NCBI GenBank assembly: GCA_002753275.1
Contig: PEAA01000004.1
Location: 1-40,803 of the forward strand
DNA: 40,803 nt
DNA from: Zetaproteobacteria bacterium
Lineage (GTDB): Bacteria; Pseudomonadota; Zetaproteobacteria; Mariprofundales; Mariprofundaceae
Direction: 5' to 3'
The translations under genes were made by a program, and so were the position numbers. The notes beneath the pieces are model-generated. The model had not been told where the DNA came from, ran no database searches, and saw only the letters and a list, made by a program, of their open reading frames with translations. This document shows, piece by piece, positions 1 to 8,667 of the stretch (its first letter is position 1; every line of letters starts with the position of its first letter).

Positions 1-2
1 TG

Positions 3-356
3 CTGATTGATGATGATGATTTGGTGCGTGCAGTGGTGGCAACAAGGTTAAAATCGTTGGGTTGTTACTATGTGGAGGCGGGCAATGGTGAAGAGGGGCT
101 TGAGCGTTATCGGCAAGAGAAGTCTGCAATTGATGTGGTTATTTTGGATATGTCGATGCCTGTGATGGATGGGGCGGAATGTTTTGAACAGTTGCGTAAG
201 ATTAATCCTGCCGTGAAGGTTATTCTATCCTCAGGTTACAGTGAACGCGATTTGGTAGAGCGTGTCGATTCAACTTTGCTCTCGGGCCATCTCCATAAAC
301 CGTATGAAATGGATGCGCTCAAACGGGTGTTGAATAAGGTATTAAACCAAGGTTGA
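3..356 (+). CDS. Receiver domain, C-terminal end of a truncated gene (hybrid sensor kinase or response regulator)
   Basis: The reading frame is open to the left edge, so the gene starts outside the window. The visible 117 codons form one CheY-like receiver domain. It has the acidic cluster IDDDD at the start, the phospho-acceptor Asp in VILDMSMP, and the conserved Lys in HKPY near the end. Because the domain ends the protein, it is either the terminal receiver of a hybrid histidine kinase or a small response regulator missing only a few N-terminal residues. The SSGYSE and LHKPY motifs are typical of receivers at the end of hybrid kinases (family knowledge), so I favour that. No output domain follows. 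Confidence 0.85.
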   Translation: MIDDDDLVRAVVATRLKSLGCYYVEAGNGEEGLERYRQEKSAIDVVILDMSMPVMDGAECFEQLRKINPAVKVILSSGYSERDLVERVDSTLLSGHLHKPYEMDALKRVLNKVLNQG

Positions 357-360
357 TCTA

Positions 361-384
361 AATCACTATATTCCTGTAGTGATT
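361..384. terminator. Perfect 8-bp inverted repeat, possible weak bidirectional terminator
   Basis: AATCACTA at 361-368 and TAGTGATT at 377-384 are exact reverse complements around an 8-nt loop, starting 5 nt after the receiver-gene stop. There is no clear T-run after either arm, so a Rho-independent terminator is only a possibility. It lies between two convergent genes, where a terminator is expected. Confidence 0.35.
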
Positions 385-516
385 CATGACGATGGCAAGC
401 GATCTATGGCCAGCACGAATAGTCTGACTTATTCAGAGCATTCCTAAACATGATGGCGGTTCGTGGAATGGTCGCATCACTTCTGGATTGCGCGTCAAGC
501 CTGCAATGACGGTGAT

Positions 517-2097
517 TTATTGATGGCGTTTTTGGCGTTTGTTGTGTGTGCCGGTGGTTAGCTTGGCTTGTGTTGGCGTTGTGCCAAGTGCGGTGTTGAT
601 CACGCCCATTTTGTAGCGGCCATCGGAGTAAGGCTTGAGAAAGCCCGGCATTTTGCGATCACCATGTTTCATCAAATCGTGAATCATGGTGGCGCCAATC
701 CGGTTGATTTGCGTCGGGTGTTGTTCTGCCAGGTGTTGGAAGAGGTATTCAGCCAATCGCTCCAGTGAAATCTTCCAGGTGCTTTCAGTTTGTGCGTACA
801 ACCATTGGCTGAAGGCGTAAAAATGACCAAAGACATCGCCATCATGCCACAGCAGTGGCAGCGTCTCTTTGAAGTTGCCTCGGTTGTAGTAAAGGTCCCA
901 AAAGCGAGCAAATCGTTTTATCTTTTGCATGGTATGAAAGTCGATCTGATGGTTTTGCAAAATGTCATAAGGGGGTTGATCGGAATAGACCATGCCAAAT
1001 TGATCATCATGACGGTGGAGCGAAGTGCCTGAGAGCTTTTTCAAAATACCAATCTGAATTTCAGAGTGGCTGAGGGCATAGAGTTCATTTAAGCCATTGG
1101 CAAAGCTCTCGATGGTCTCACCCGGTAGCCCAACAATCAGATCAAGGTGCATGTGGGCCTGCGTTTGTGTATCCAAAAATGTGATGTTGCGATCGATATT
1201 CTCCCGTTTGAGCGGGCGCGAGATGCGCTCGGCAACGGTGGCGTTGAGCGTTTGGATACCAATTTCAAGTTGCAGCGCACCGGCTGGGAATTGTGCCAAA
1301 CGGTTTTTGAGTGCTTCGGGAAAGTGGTCAGGGATCACTTCAAAATGAAGGAAATAGGGCGCACTTTTGCTAAGAAAAAAATCGAGCAGCTGCCCCGCGA
1401 TCTTGATATTGAGGTTAAAGGTTCGATCAATAAATTTGAAGTTTCTTGCGCCGCGTTGCCACAATTTTTCCAAGATGATGCGTAGGTGTTCGGTCTCAAC
1501 ATTGCGAACCTGATTGGCGATCGATGAGAGACAAAATTCACAACGAAAGGGGCAGCCGCGCGAGGCTTCAATGTAGATATAGCGATGGGCAATATCTGCA
1601 TCGCTATAAAAATCATAAGGAAGTGCAAGGGTCGCCATATCGACAGGCGCGGCATGAATGGTCGTTTGGGTGGGGACGATGCCTGCAAGTAGCGTTTGAG
1701 CAAGCTGATAAAAAGCGAGATCTGCTTCACCCTGAATGATGTAATCGACATGGGGAAATTCGATGCGCAATGGGTTGTAGCTCACCTCGGGGCCTCCGAT
1801 GATGAGATGCGTTTGCGGCGAGACCTTTTTAATGATTTCCGTCAAGATGGCACATTCGCGCACATTCCAGATATAGACGCCAATGCCAATAATTTTGGGA
1901 TTTCTGGCCACAATCTTTTCCGCAATATCTTGTAAGGCATCATTGATGGTAAACTCCATGATCTCCGTCTCACCTTGCAGATGTTGCATGTTGGCATAGA
2001 GATAACGCAGCCCGATAGCCGTATGGGCAAAGCGGGCGTTGAGTGTGGTGAGAAGGATGGTCGGTGAGTTGTTTGTGCTGGCCAAGGTATTAGACAA
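517..2097 (-). CDS. B12-binding domain radical SAM protein (DUF4080-like)
   Basis: Cobalamin-dependent radical SAM family protein of unknown substrate. With the start used here it is 526 aa. An N-terminal B12-binding-like Rossmann region begins at TILLTTLNARF and includes the IIGGPEVS stretch. The radical SAM core has the [4Fe-4S] triad C182-x3-C186-x2-C189 in GCPFRCEFC. The C-terminal part resembles DUF4080. The frame could extend to an ATG at 2223, but that would overlap the upstream gene by 134 nt. TTG at 2097 gives an 8-nt overlap, and TTG at 2085 is also possible because no clear ribosome binding site decides between them. It is the last gene of the mscS-rimK operon. The reaction cannot be stated from sequence. 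Confidence 0.85.
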   Translation of the reverse strand: MSNTLASTNNSPTILLTTLNARFAHTAIGLRYLYANMQHLQGETEIMEFTINDALQDIAEKIVARNPKIIGIGVYIWNVRECAILTEIIKKVSPQTHLIIGGPEVSYNPLRIEFPHVDYIIQGEADLAFYQLAQTLLAGIVPTQTTIHAAPVDMATLALPYDFYSDADIAHRYIYIEASRGCPFRCEFCLSSIANQVRNVETEHLRIILEKLWQRGARNFKFIDRTFNLNIKIAGQLLDFFLSKSAPYFLHFEVIPDHFPEALKNRLAQFPAGALQLEIGIQTLNATVAERISRPLKRENIDRNITFLDTQTQAHMHLDLIVGLPGETIESFANGLNELYALSHSEIQIGILKKLSGTSLHRHDDQFGMVYSDQPPYDILQNHQIDFHTMQKIKRFARFWDLYYNRGNFKETLPLLWHDGDVFGHFYAFSQWLYAQTESTWKISLERLAEYLFQHLAEQHPTQINRIGATMIHDLMKHGDRKMPGFLKPYSDGRYKMGVINTALGTTPTQAKLTTGTHNKRQKRHQ

Positions 2098-3148
2098 TGG
2101 GGGTTGATCCGGAAAGCCCCATGGTCTCTGCAGGGTCGAGTTCCGATTGAAAAATGTCGACCATTTCCGAGGCATCATCACTGTTTTTAAAACGCGCAAG
2201 GTGGATGATGGCATCCCCTTCATGCACCAGCGGAAGATTGGTTCGCCCTATAATGATGCCAGTGTTGGGAGCTGTAATTGAAGTTTGATTACTACCGTAA
2301 GGATCTGCAATGTAACCGAGTGTATCCCCTTTTTTAACATAGCCCCCCAATTTTACAGTGAGGCGTAAGATGCCACTTTGCGGCGCACGAATCCAAAAAT
2401 TGGATTGCACCACGGGTGTTGTCGGTTTGGTGGCGCGGCTGCTTTTGCGACTTTTACTTTGAGTCAGCATACCGATTTCACGCATCACATTGACAATGCC
2501 GCGTACCCCCGCACGAATGCTGACTTCATCAAAGCGCAGCGCTTCACCCGCTTCATAAACCAGCCAGGGGATACCCAGAGCGACAGCCGCTTCACGAATG
2601 GTTCCAGGGCGAAGCGAGGCATCAATGATGAGGGGGGCTTGAAAGGCTTCGGCAATTTTCATGGTTGGTTCATGGGTTAAGCAGGCACGAATTTGCGGAA
2701 AGTTATCGCGGTGGACCGCCGCAGTATGGAGATCGATTCCATGGGTCGATTTGCTGACAATCTCTTGCATAAACAGATTGGCAAGTCGCGCAGCCAATGA
2801 GCCTTTATCAGAGCCGGGAAATGAGCGGTTCAGATCTCGACGATCAGGAAGGTAGCGACTCATGTGAATGAATCCATAGACATTGACAATTGGTATGGCA
2901 ATAAGGGTGCCGCGAATTTGCGCCATCGCTTTGAGCCCTACCAAGCGGCGGATAATCTCAATGCCATTGATCTCATCGCCATGAAGTGCTGCGCAAACAA
3001 GCAGGCATGGACCATTTCTTTTCCCACGAATCACATGGATCGGCATGTGAAGATCGGAGTGGGTGGAGAGTGGTGGAAGCGGGAAATTGATGATTTCACG
3101 GCTGTTGGGCGCAATCACCCGGTTGCCAATTGAAAATTCCGGATTCAT
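2090..3148 (-). CDS. Succinylglutamate desuccinylase/aspartoacylase family zinc hydrolase
   Basis: A 352-aa member of the M14-like AstE/aspartoacylase family, which are zinc amidohydrolases that cleave N-acyl amino acids. Zinc ligands are visible as H56 and E59 in LHGDE and H141 in [17 protein letters not shown] motif at 105-112 supplies the conserved Arg, and a Glu in VYEAGEA fits the catalytic residue. The C-terminal 90 residues resemble a lipoyl/biotinyl-like barrel ([13 protein letters not shown]), common in this subfamily. The start ATG overlaps the rimK stop by 4 nt (ATGA), so the two are probably translationally coupled. The substrate is unknown. The neighbourhood suggests a gamma-glutamyl or peptide amide, but that is inference. 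Confidence 0.88.
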   Translation of the reverse strand: MNPEFSIGNRVIAPNSREIINFPLPPLSTHSDLHMPIHVIRGKRNGPCLLVCAALHGDEINGIEIIRRLVGLKAMAQIRGTLIAIPIVNVYGFIHMSRYLPDRRDLNRSFPGSDKGSLAARLANLFMQEIVSKSTHGIDLHTAAVHRDNFPQIRACLTHEPTMKIAEAFQAPLIIDASLRPGTIREAAVALGIPWLVYEAGEALRFDEVSIRAGVRGIVNVMREIGMLTQSKSRKSSRATKPTTPVVQSNFWIRAPQSGILRLTVKLGGYVKKGDTLGYIADPYGSNQTSITAPNTGIIIGRTNLPLVHEGDAIIHLARFKNSDDASEMVDIFQSELDPAETMGLSGSTPIV

Positions 3149-4050
3149 CCTTTACCTCGGGTGCTGATGCCAGATTGCTTGGCATTTTTTTCGATGAATT
3201 GAATGATCATGCCTGCGACATCTTTGCCGGTTGCGCGCTCGATCCCTTCGAGTCCCGGCGAGGAGTTAACCTCCATCACAACAGGGCCATGGTTGGCGCG
3301 TAAAATATCGACCCCTGCGACATTGAGTCCCATGATCTTTGCAGCACGAACGGCCGTTGCTCGTTCTTGTGGCGTGATACGAATCAGTTCAGCCGTGCCA
3401 CCGCGGTGGAGGTTGGAGCGAAATTCGCCCTCTTTTCCCTGGCGTTTCATGGCCGCAACCACCTTGTCCCCAATGACAAAACAGCGGATGTCGGCACCGC
3501 CTGCCTCTTTGATAAACTCCTGAACCAAGATGTTTACATTGAGCCCCATAAACGCCTCAATCACACTCTCCGCCGCCTGTTTGGTTTCAGCAAGCACTAC
3601 GCCAATGCCTTGGGTTCCTTCAAGAAGTTTGATCACCAAGGGGGCGCCGCCGACTGTCTTGATGAGATCCTCGACATCATCAGGGTTGCGGGCAAAGCCA
3701 GTGATGGGCAGACCGATCCCTTTGCGGGCCAATAGTTGCAACGAACGCAATTTATCGCGTGAGCGGGTGATGGCGACAGATTCATTCAAAGGGTAAACAC
3801 CCATCATCTCAAATTGACGCAAGACCGCGGTGCCATAGAAGGTGACCGATGCACCAATACGGGGAATGACCGCGTCAAATCCTTCGATGTTTTCACCTTT
3901 GTAGTGAATCGAGGGGTTGAGTGAAGTGATGTTCATGTAACATCGAAGATGATCGACGACTTGCACTTCATGACCGCGAAGCTTGGCCGCTTCAACGAGG
4001 CGTTTGGTAGAATAGAGCCGTGCATTGCGACTCATGATGGCGATTTTCAT
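3145..4050 (-). CDS. rimK: RimK-type ATP-grasp ligase (ribosomal protein S6 glutamate ligase family)
   Basis: A 301-aa ATP-grasp protein with full RimK length. It starts MKIAIMSRN and has an N-terminal preATP-grasp region, the ATP-binding stretch around [15 protein letters not shown], and the Mg-binding C-terminal [15 protein letters not shown]. In E. coli RimK adds glutamates to the C-terminus of ribosomal protein S6 and can make poly-glutamate (established knowledge). Here it lies between a RimK-associated protease gene (14 nt upstream) and an aspartoacylase-like hydrolase (4-nt overlap), the usual neighbours of rimK in many proteobacteria. S6 is not in the window, so the substrate is assigned by family only. 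Confidence 0.93.
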   Translation of the reverse strand: MKIAIMSRNARLYSTKRLVEAAKLRGHEVQVVDHLRCYMNITSLNPSIHYKGENIEGFDAVIPRIGASVTFYGTAVLRQFEMMGVYPLNESVAITRSRDKLRSLQLLARKGIGLPITGFARNPDDVEDLIKTVGGAPLVIKLLEGTQGIGVVLAETKQAAESVIEAFMGLNVNILVQEFIKEAGGADIRCFVIGDKVVAAMKRQGKEGEFRSNLHRGGTAELIRITPQERATAVRAAKIMGLNVAGVDILRANHGPVVMEVNSSPGLEGIERATGKDVAGMIIQFIEKNAKQSGISTRGKG

Positions 4051-4064
4051 GTTGGTTCCTTGGT

Positions 4065-4511
4065 CTATTTTTGCGAAATGATTTGCGGTTTGCCCAGTAG
4101 ATAAGCGTGTTCGGGATCGATTGTAAACTGTCCATGCATGGCTGTGCGTCCCAATAGCATACGGAACTTCATGGTTTCACGGTTGCAGAGCGTCATTTCA
4201 ATGGTGCGATGGATGCCGCCCAAAAAGAGCGTGGTTGAAATGACAGGACGAAGTTCTGTGTGTCCACCTGAGTCGGTCACATTGCGTTCATCGATTAAAT
4301 TGGCGATACAATATTTGACGCGGATGTTGTCATGTTGGAATGGGTGGATGGCAAAGCGGACTTTTTGCACGCCATCTTCGCTAAAACGCTCCAGATCAAA
4401 GGTGTGCAGGGCGGAGCTTCGCGCCCCTGAATCTATTTTTGCTTTGATGGCTTGAATGCCAAGATCTGGCAGCGCAACCCACTCGCGCCAGCCAAGCATC
4501 ACTTTATTCAT
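4065..4511 (-). CDS. RimK/LysX-associated ATP-dependent zinc protease family protein (RimB-like, PF05618)
   Basis: A 148-aa protein of the family annotated as ATP-dependent zinc protease, the same family as RimB of the Pseudomonas rimABK operon. The core motif is [12 protein letters not shown] (Asp27-Ser-Gly-Ala), resembling the active-site loop of retropepsin-like folds, so the zinc-protease name may be historical. The frame can be extended 66 codons upstream. I chose ATG 4511 because it has AAGGAG at 4519-4524 and gives an 8-nt overlap with the mscS stop. Its position before rimK suggests a role in modifying or opposing RimK activity, which is inference. Confidence 0.85.
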   Translation of the reverse strand: MNKVMLGWREWVALPDLGIQAIKAKIDSGARSSALHTFDLERFSEDGVQKVRFAIHPFQHDNIRVKYCIANLIDERNVTDSGGHTELRPVISTTLFLGGIHRTIEMTLCNRETMKFRMLLGRTAMHGQFTIDPEHAYLLGKPQIISQK

Positions 4512-5808
4512 AAGGACTCTCCTTGGGGGTAGAGATATGTTCATGTTTAATATGAATGTCCCGTTGTGGATAAGGAATGGTGATGTTGGCCGTTTTAAAG
4601 GCGCGCCAGATGGCAAGGTTGATCTCTGAGCGCACGCTTCCCAAACCATTTTCAGGGTCCAGAACCCAGATGCGTAATTCAAGGGTGATGCCGCTATCGG
4701 CAAATTCAATCAGCCGTGTTTGTGGAATGGGTTCATTCAATACTCTTGCCGATGCATGCGCACATTCAAGCATTAATGCCATCGCCTCTTCAGGATCATC
4801 ATCATAACTGATTTGAATACGGATTTTCATGCGGATGTCGTGATCGGAATAGCTCCAGTTGACCACTTCGGAAGTGATAAGGTTTTCGTTGGGAATCAAG
4901 GTTTCAACTCCATCACGATCGCGAACGACAATATAACGGGCACGCAGCTCTTGTACCCAACCAAATTTATCACGCACGCTGATGACATCCCCCGGTTTGA
5001 TTGAGCGGTCAAAGAGCAAGATAAATCCGCTGATGAAATTGCTGCTGATGCGTTGGAGTCCAAAACCAATGCCGACTCCAACAGCCCCCCCGAATACTGT
5101 GAGTGAAGTCAGATCAATGCCTGCCGCATTGAGTGCCGTTAAAATGGCAATGGTGAGTAGTGAAAATTTACTGAATTTGACCAGTGCAACCTGCACGCTG
5201 CTACTGAAGTGGATCGATTTGGTCACTTGCGATTCGATAAAGCGGGAGAGCCACAGTGCTAAAATCCAAAAGAGTATAATGGTGAGTAGAAGTTTGATGA
5301 TCAGCAGGATGGAGATGCGCACTTCACCAAAGTGAAAGGCGATCGAATCGAGTGACAGTAATACATCGGGAAGCCAGCCCAAAAGGTGCATGGCAAAGAT
5401 GATCCATACGGTGGTGCTGATAATATTTTCCCAAGCTTTGACCAAAGGGCTTGGCGTTAGCCCTTTGCGTAGAAGGTAGATGGCAATACGAATACCCGCG
5501 AGCGCCAGCATGAGCGGTGTTGCGATGTTGAGCAGGTCGGTCTGCCACGCAAAGTGGCTGAAGATTGCTTTTCCAATGAGGGTCAGCATCAAAATGGAGA
5601 TGGGAAATTGGATGCGTTGCAAACTGCTATATGAGAATTGGCGTAGTCGATGTGCTTCAGGATGCGGGTCGGGAGAGAGACGCTGCATGAAGCGATTGAT
5701 GGCGGTTGCAAAAAGAATGGCGACAGCAATGATGCTGACTTGCCACCAGAATTGTATCTCAGAGGTTCGGCTGAACCAGAGGTCAATGGTTGATTGAATG
5801 TCTTGCAA
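4504..5808 (-). CDS. MscS-family mechanosensitive ion channel
   Basis: A 434-aa inner-membrane protein. The first half contains about five hydrophobic helices. The last helix and beta domain carry the MscS signature, a Gly/Ala-rich pore helix (FGGAVGVGIGFGLQ) followed by FISGFILLFDRSIKPGD. The C-terminal part is the soluble vestibule domain. MscS channels release osmolytes on hypo-osmotic shock (family knowledge). The start is a TTG with AGAGGTG about 9 nt upstream; no ATG fits better. It is the first gene of a five-gene minus-strand operon with the RimK module, so transcription probably starts in the 5.81-5.95 kb intergenic region. Confidence 0.9.
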   Translation of the reverse strand: MQDIQSTIDLWFSRTSEIQFWWQVSIIAVAILFATAINRFMQRLSPDPHPEAHRLRQFSYSSLQRIQFPISILMLTLIGKAIFSHFAWQTDLLNIATPLMLALAGIRIAIYLLRKGLTPSPLVKAWENIISTTVWIIFAMHLLGWLPDVLLSLDSIAFHFGEVRISILLIIKLLLTIILFWILALWLSRFIESQVTKSIHFSSSVQVALVKFSKFSLLTIAILTALNAAGIDLTSLTVFGGAVGVGIGFGLQRISSNFISGFILLFDRSIKPGDVISVRDKFGWVQELRARYIVVRDRDGVETLIPNENLITSEVVNWSYSDHDIRMKIRIQISYDDDPEEAMALMLECAHASARVLNEPIPQTRLIEFADSGITLELRIWVLDPENGLGSVRSEINLAIWRAFKTANITIPYPQRDIHIKHEHISTPKESPYE

Positions 5809-5961
5809 TGTGAAACACCTCTTTGGATGTTGATGAAATGATCATCACGCCATAATTAGCGAAAACTAGGGGGGATTGCACTTTTGGTCGAGGATGATGT
5901 GATTTTTGTTCAAATAGATCTCAAGCATGTCGCAGCGGTGGAATTTGCACTGATTTATTTT

Positions 5962-5989
5962 TTGCAATTAAATTTCAAGGGGCTATAGT
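5962..5989 (+). promoter_or_regulatory. Predicted sigma70 promoter of the rimP-nusA-infB operon
   Basis: TTGCAA at 5962-5967 and TATAGT at 5984-5989 are separated by 16 nt. The -10 matches 5 of 6 consensus bases. Transcription would begin near 5996, only about 6 nt before the leader hairpin, and about 67 nt before the rimP start codon. Confidence 0.5.
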
Positions 5990-6001
5990 TCCGAATCTTT
6001 G

Positions 6002-6027
6002 AAAGTGGGCTGCGGCCCGCTTTTTTT
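6002..6027 (+). terminator. rimP leader hairpin with T-run (attenuator-like)
   Basis: AAAGTGGGC at 6002-6010 pairs with GCCCGCTTT at 6015-6023, with one G-U pair and a TGCG loop. The T-run extends to 6027. It has the form of an intrinsic terminator but sits in the leader of the plus-strand operon, with no plus-strand gene just upstream. Rfam lists a rimP leader attenuator family in proteobacteria; I have not compared this sequence with it. Confidence 0.6.
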
Positions 6028-6062
6028 ATTTTGGATTGGCTGTTTTGTAAGAGGGGCGTTTG

Positions 6063-6533
6063 GTGACCATAGAAGAGAAAATTGCGGCGTTGGTATTGCC
6101 GATTACCCGTGAACTTGGTCTGGATCTGCTGCGTGTGCGCAGTGGGCGTGTGGTGCAGGTGATTGTTGATCGCAAAGGTGGTGTGGACGCCGACTTGTTG
6201 GCGGCGGTGAGCCGAGGATTGTCTTTGCAGCTGGATGTTGAAGATTTGATTCATGGCGAATACCGGCTGGAAGTGGCATCGCCTGGGCTTGATTGGAAAC
6301 TCACAACAGCGGCGGATTTTGAGCGTTATCAAGGCGCGCAAATTTCGGTGCGATTTAAGGACTTTGGCGAATTGGAAGGCGAGAATGTTGGCATAACTGC
6401 CGATGGTTTTGTACTTAAAGATCATCAGGGAGAGTTGCATCAAATCGGTTTTGATGAGCCCGAGCGAGTGATTCGGACGGTGAACTTTAAAAAGAGTAAA
6501 GATCCTCGTCCAAAGCGGAAGAATAAATCATAG
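6063..6533 (+). CDS. rimP: Ribosome maturation factor RimP
   Basis: A 156-aa protein of the RimP (DUF150) family, needed for late 30S subunit assembly. The N-terminal alpha/beta domain contains the typical GLDLLRVRSG and QVIVDRKGGV segments. The motif YRLEVASPGLD is the family hallmark just before the C-terminal SH3-like domain, and the tail is Lys/Arg-rich. GTG 6063 is preferred because GAGGGG lies 6 nt upstream; an adjacent TTG at 6060 is the only nearby alternative. It is followed by nusA after 15 nt, the standard order of this operon across bacteria. Confidence 0.95.
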   Translation: MTIEEKIAALVLPITRELGLDLLRVRSGRVVQVIVDRKGGVDADLLAAVSRGLSLQLDVEDLIHGEYRLEVASPGLDWKLTTAADFERYQGAQISVRFKDFGELEGENVGITADGFVLKDHQGELHQIGFDEPERVIRTVNFKKSKDPRPKRKNKS

Positions 6534-6548
6534 AGGTTGGTAGATAAG

Positions 6549-8018
6549 ATGGGGATTGAGATTTTACATGTGGCTGATGCTGTAGCTCGAGAAAAATCCG
6601 TTGACCGTGAATTGGTATTGGAAGCTTTGGAGCAAGCATTAAAAACTGCGGCGCGACGCACTTATGGTGATAAAATTGTTGAGGCGCGTATTCAGCGTGT
6701 CAATGGTGATATTCAATTGTCGCATGTGCGTAAGGTTGTGGAAGAGGTTGTTGATGCAACCAATGAGTTGACTTTGGAAGAGGCGAAAGCCATTGATGCC
6801 AATGCAGAGATCGAAAGCCTCATTAAATCACCCTTGCCACCGATTGAGTTGGGTCGCATTGCCGCGCAAACGGCCAAGCAGGTGATCAATCAAAAGATTC
6901 GTGAGGCGGAGCGTGAACGCGTGGTTGCTGAGTATGAGCACCGTGTGGGTGAGATTATTACCGGTATTGTGAAGCGTGTTGAGCGTGGTAATGTCTATGT
7001 GGATTTGGGCCATGGTGAAGCGGTGATGTACCGTGAAGATCAACTGCCGCGTGAATCGTACCGTCAAGGGGATCGTGTGCGTGCCTATTTGCGCGAAGTG
7101 CGTAATCAGCCGAAAGGCCCATTGCTCTTTTTATCGCGTTCAGATGCGGGAATGGTTTTGAAACTGTTTGAGCAAGAGGTTCCTGAAATTGAAGATGGCG
7201 TGGTGGTGATCCAAGGCATTTCACGCGATCCTGGTTCGCGCAGTAAAATCGCCGTTGCTTCTACCGATTATGGTGTCGATCCTGTTGGTGCATGTGTCGG
7301 TTCTCGCGGTTCTCGCGTTCAGGCGATTGTAAATGAGTTGCATGGTGAGAAGATTGATATTATTGAGTGGACTGAAGATGTTGCCACTTTCATTATCAAT
7401 GCATTGGCGCCAGCTGAAATTGAGCGTGTTGTGCTTGATGAGGCGAGTAAAACGATTGAAATCGCAGTCAATGAAGAGAACCTTGCCGTGGCGATTGGCC
7501 GCCGTGGTCAAAATGTGCGTTTGGCATCAGAGTTGAGTGGCTGGAATATTGAGCTGATGACCAGTGGCGAAGAGAAGCAGAAGCGGATTGAAGAGGCGGA
7601 TGCAACCATTGAGATCTTTAAAGCAATTTTAGATATTGATGAAGATTTTGCTGCATTTTTGGTGGGCGAAGGCTTTTTATCGCTTGAAGATATCGCCTAT
7701 TCAGCACTTGAAGATATGGTGGCGATTGAAGGGCTTGATGAGGATGTGGCCTCTGAGTTGCAAAACCGTGCCCGTAATGCGCTGCTTGATAAAGCGTTGC
7801 AAGCCAGTGCTGATGAACAGGCGGAGCCGACCCTTGAGTCATTGCCTGGCATGACCAACGATCTCGTTAGTCAATTGGAGCAGTTTGAGGTCTATACCGT
7901 TGAAGACTTGGCCGATGCAGCGGCCGATGAGTTGGCAGAGCTGCAAGGGGTGACTTCTGATGAGATCAATGCGTTGATTCTGGCAGCGCGTGAAGCCAGT
8001 GGCTGGTTTGACGACTGA
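6549..8018 (+). CDS. nusA: Transcription termination/antitermination factor NusA
   Basis: A 489-aa protein of the same length class as E. coli NusA (495 aa). It has the N-terminal RNA polymerase-binding domain, an S1 domain beginning near GEIITGIVKRVERGNVYVDLG, two KH domains (DPVGACVGSRGSRVQ and AVAIGRRGQNVRLAS), and two acidic C-terminal repeats. These AR-type repeats are characteristic of proteobacterial NusA and bind NusG, RNA polymerase alpha or lambda N. ATG 6549 is chosen over an upstream TTG at 6537 because it fits the conserved N-terminus (MGIEILHVADAVAREK). Its 3' end overlaps the next frame. Confidence 0.97.
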   Translation: MGIEILHVADAVAREKSVDRELVLEALEQALKTAARRTYGDKIVEARIQRVNGDIQLSHVRKVVEEVVDATNELTLEEAKAIDANAEIESLIKSPLPPIELGRIAAQTAKQVINQKIREAERERVVAEYEHRVGEIITGIVKRVERGNVYVDLGHGEAVMYREDQLPRESYRQGDRVRAYLREVRNQPKGPLLFLSRSDAGMVLKLFEQEVPEIEDGVVVIQGISRDPGSRSKIAVASTDYGVDPVGACVGSRGSRVQAIVNELHGEKIDIIEWTEDVATFIINALAPAEIERVVLDEASKTIEIAVNEENLAVAIGRRGQNVRLASELSGWNIELMTSGEEKQKRIEEADATIEIFKAILDIDEDFAAFLVGEGFLSLEDIAYSALEDMVAIEGLDEDVASELQNRARNALLDKALQASADEQAEPTLESLPGMTNDLVSQLEQFEVYTVEDLADAAADELAELQGVTSDEINALILAAREASGWFDD

Positions 8019-8664
8019 TCCATTGCTAGAGCGGCAGGCTCAGTCGGAGCAAGTTGTGCCATCGGTTCAGGCAGTTGAGCGGCAATGTTTTATTTGCCGT
8101 TCAAGTTTGCCCAAGGGTGAGATGTTGCGTTTGGTTGTTGATGAGAGCGGTGTGATCTGGACTGATTTGTTGCATAAAGCTGGAGGCCGTGGCTTCTATC
8201 TTTGCATGGAATCGAAGTGTTTGAAGTCGTTGAATGATAAACGGCTGGGCGTGTTGAAAAAAAACTTTGCCGTAGTGTTGCCGCAAGCGGTGTCGCTGTT
8301 GACGCGAATTGAAGAGGCTTTGCTAATGCAGATTCGCCAGCGGTTGTTGCAGTTAAAAGCGGAGGCGTGCATGGGGCGAGATGCGGTCATGCATCAAATG
8401 TGGAAGCGGGGACATCTGTTGATTCTGTTGGCAGATGATGCAGGGGAGGCGTTGCGTCGGCAGGTTGTCGATGCAGTGCAGAAGCGTCAAGAGAGCGGTC
8501 AGTGTGCGTCGATTTGTCACACCTTGCCGACTGAAATGATGGCGAATATTTTTGAAAGAGATACACTTTCAGTGATTGGTTTGAAGGTGTCAAAGCAAAC
8601 AGAAAAACTGAAGAAACATTGTGTCTGGTACGGATGCATGAAAAAGAATCAGGAATTAAGGTAG
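7990..8664 (+). CDS. YlxR (DUF448) - YlxQ/L7Ae fusion RNA-binding protein
   Basis: A 224-aa protein with two parts. Residues about 32-90 are the YlxR/DUF448 domain, with the conserved RQCFICRSSLPKGEMLRLV start and GRGFYLCMESKCL. The second half, including RGHLLILLADDAGEALRRQV, resembles the L7Ae-like YlxQ fold. In Bacillus these are separate neighbouring genes, while fused forms occur in Alphaproteobacteria (family knowledge). The start is uncertain: GTG 7990 overlaps the nusA end by 29 nt, and TTG codons at 8008 and 8023 are alternatives without a better ribosome binding site. The position between nusA and infB is the standard ylxR location. Confidence 0.85.
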   Translation: MKPVAGLTTDPLLERQAQSEQVVPSVQAVERQCFICRSSLPKGEMLRLVVDESGVIWTDLLHKAGGRGFYLCMESKCLKSLNDKRLGVLKKNFAVVLPQAVSLLTRIEEALLMQIRQRLLQLKAEACMGRDAVMHQMWKRGHLLILLADDAGEALRRQVVDAVQKRQESGQCASICHTLPTEMMANIFERDTLSVIGLKVSKQTEKLKKHCVWYGCMKKNQELR

Positions 8665-8667
8665 ATC

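Noticed and set aside
2098-2223. Upstream extension of the radical SAM gene to ATG 2223
   Set aside because: It would overlap the hydrolase gene by 134 nt and adds a stretch ([11 protein letters not shown] onward) unlike the B12-binding family.
4512-4709. 66-codon N-terminal extension of the RimK-associated protease
   Set aside because: It lies within mscS in another frame; ATG 4511 has a clear AAGGAG site and fits the family N-terminus.
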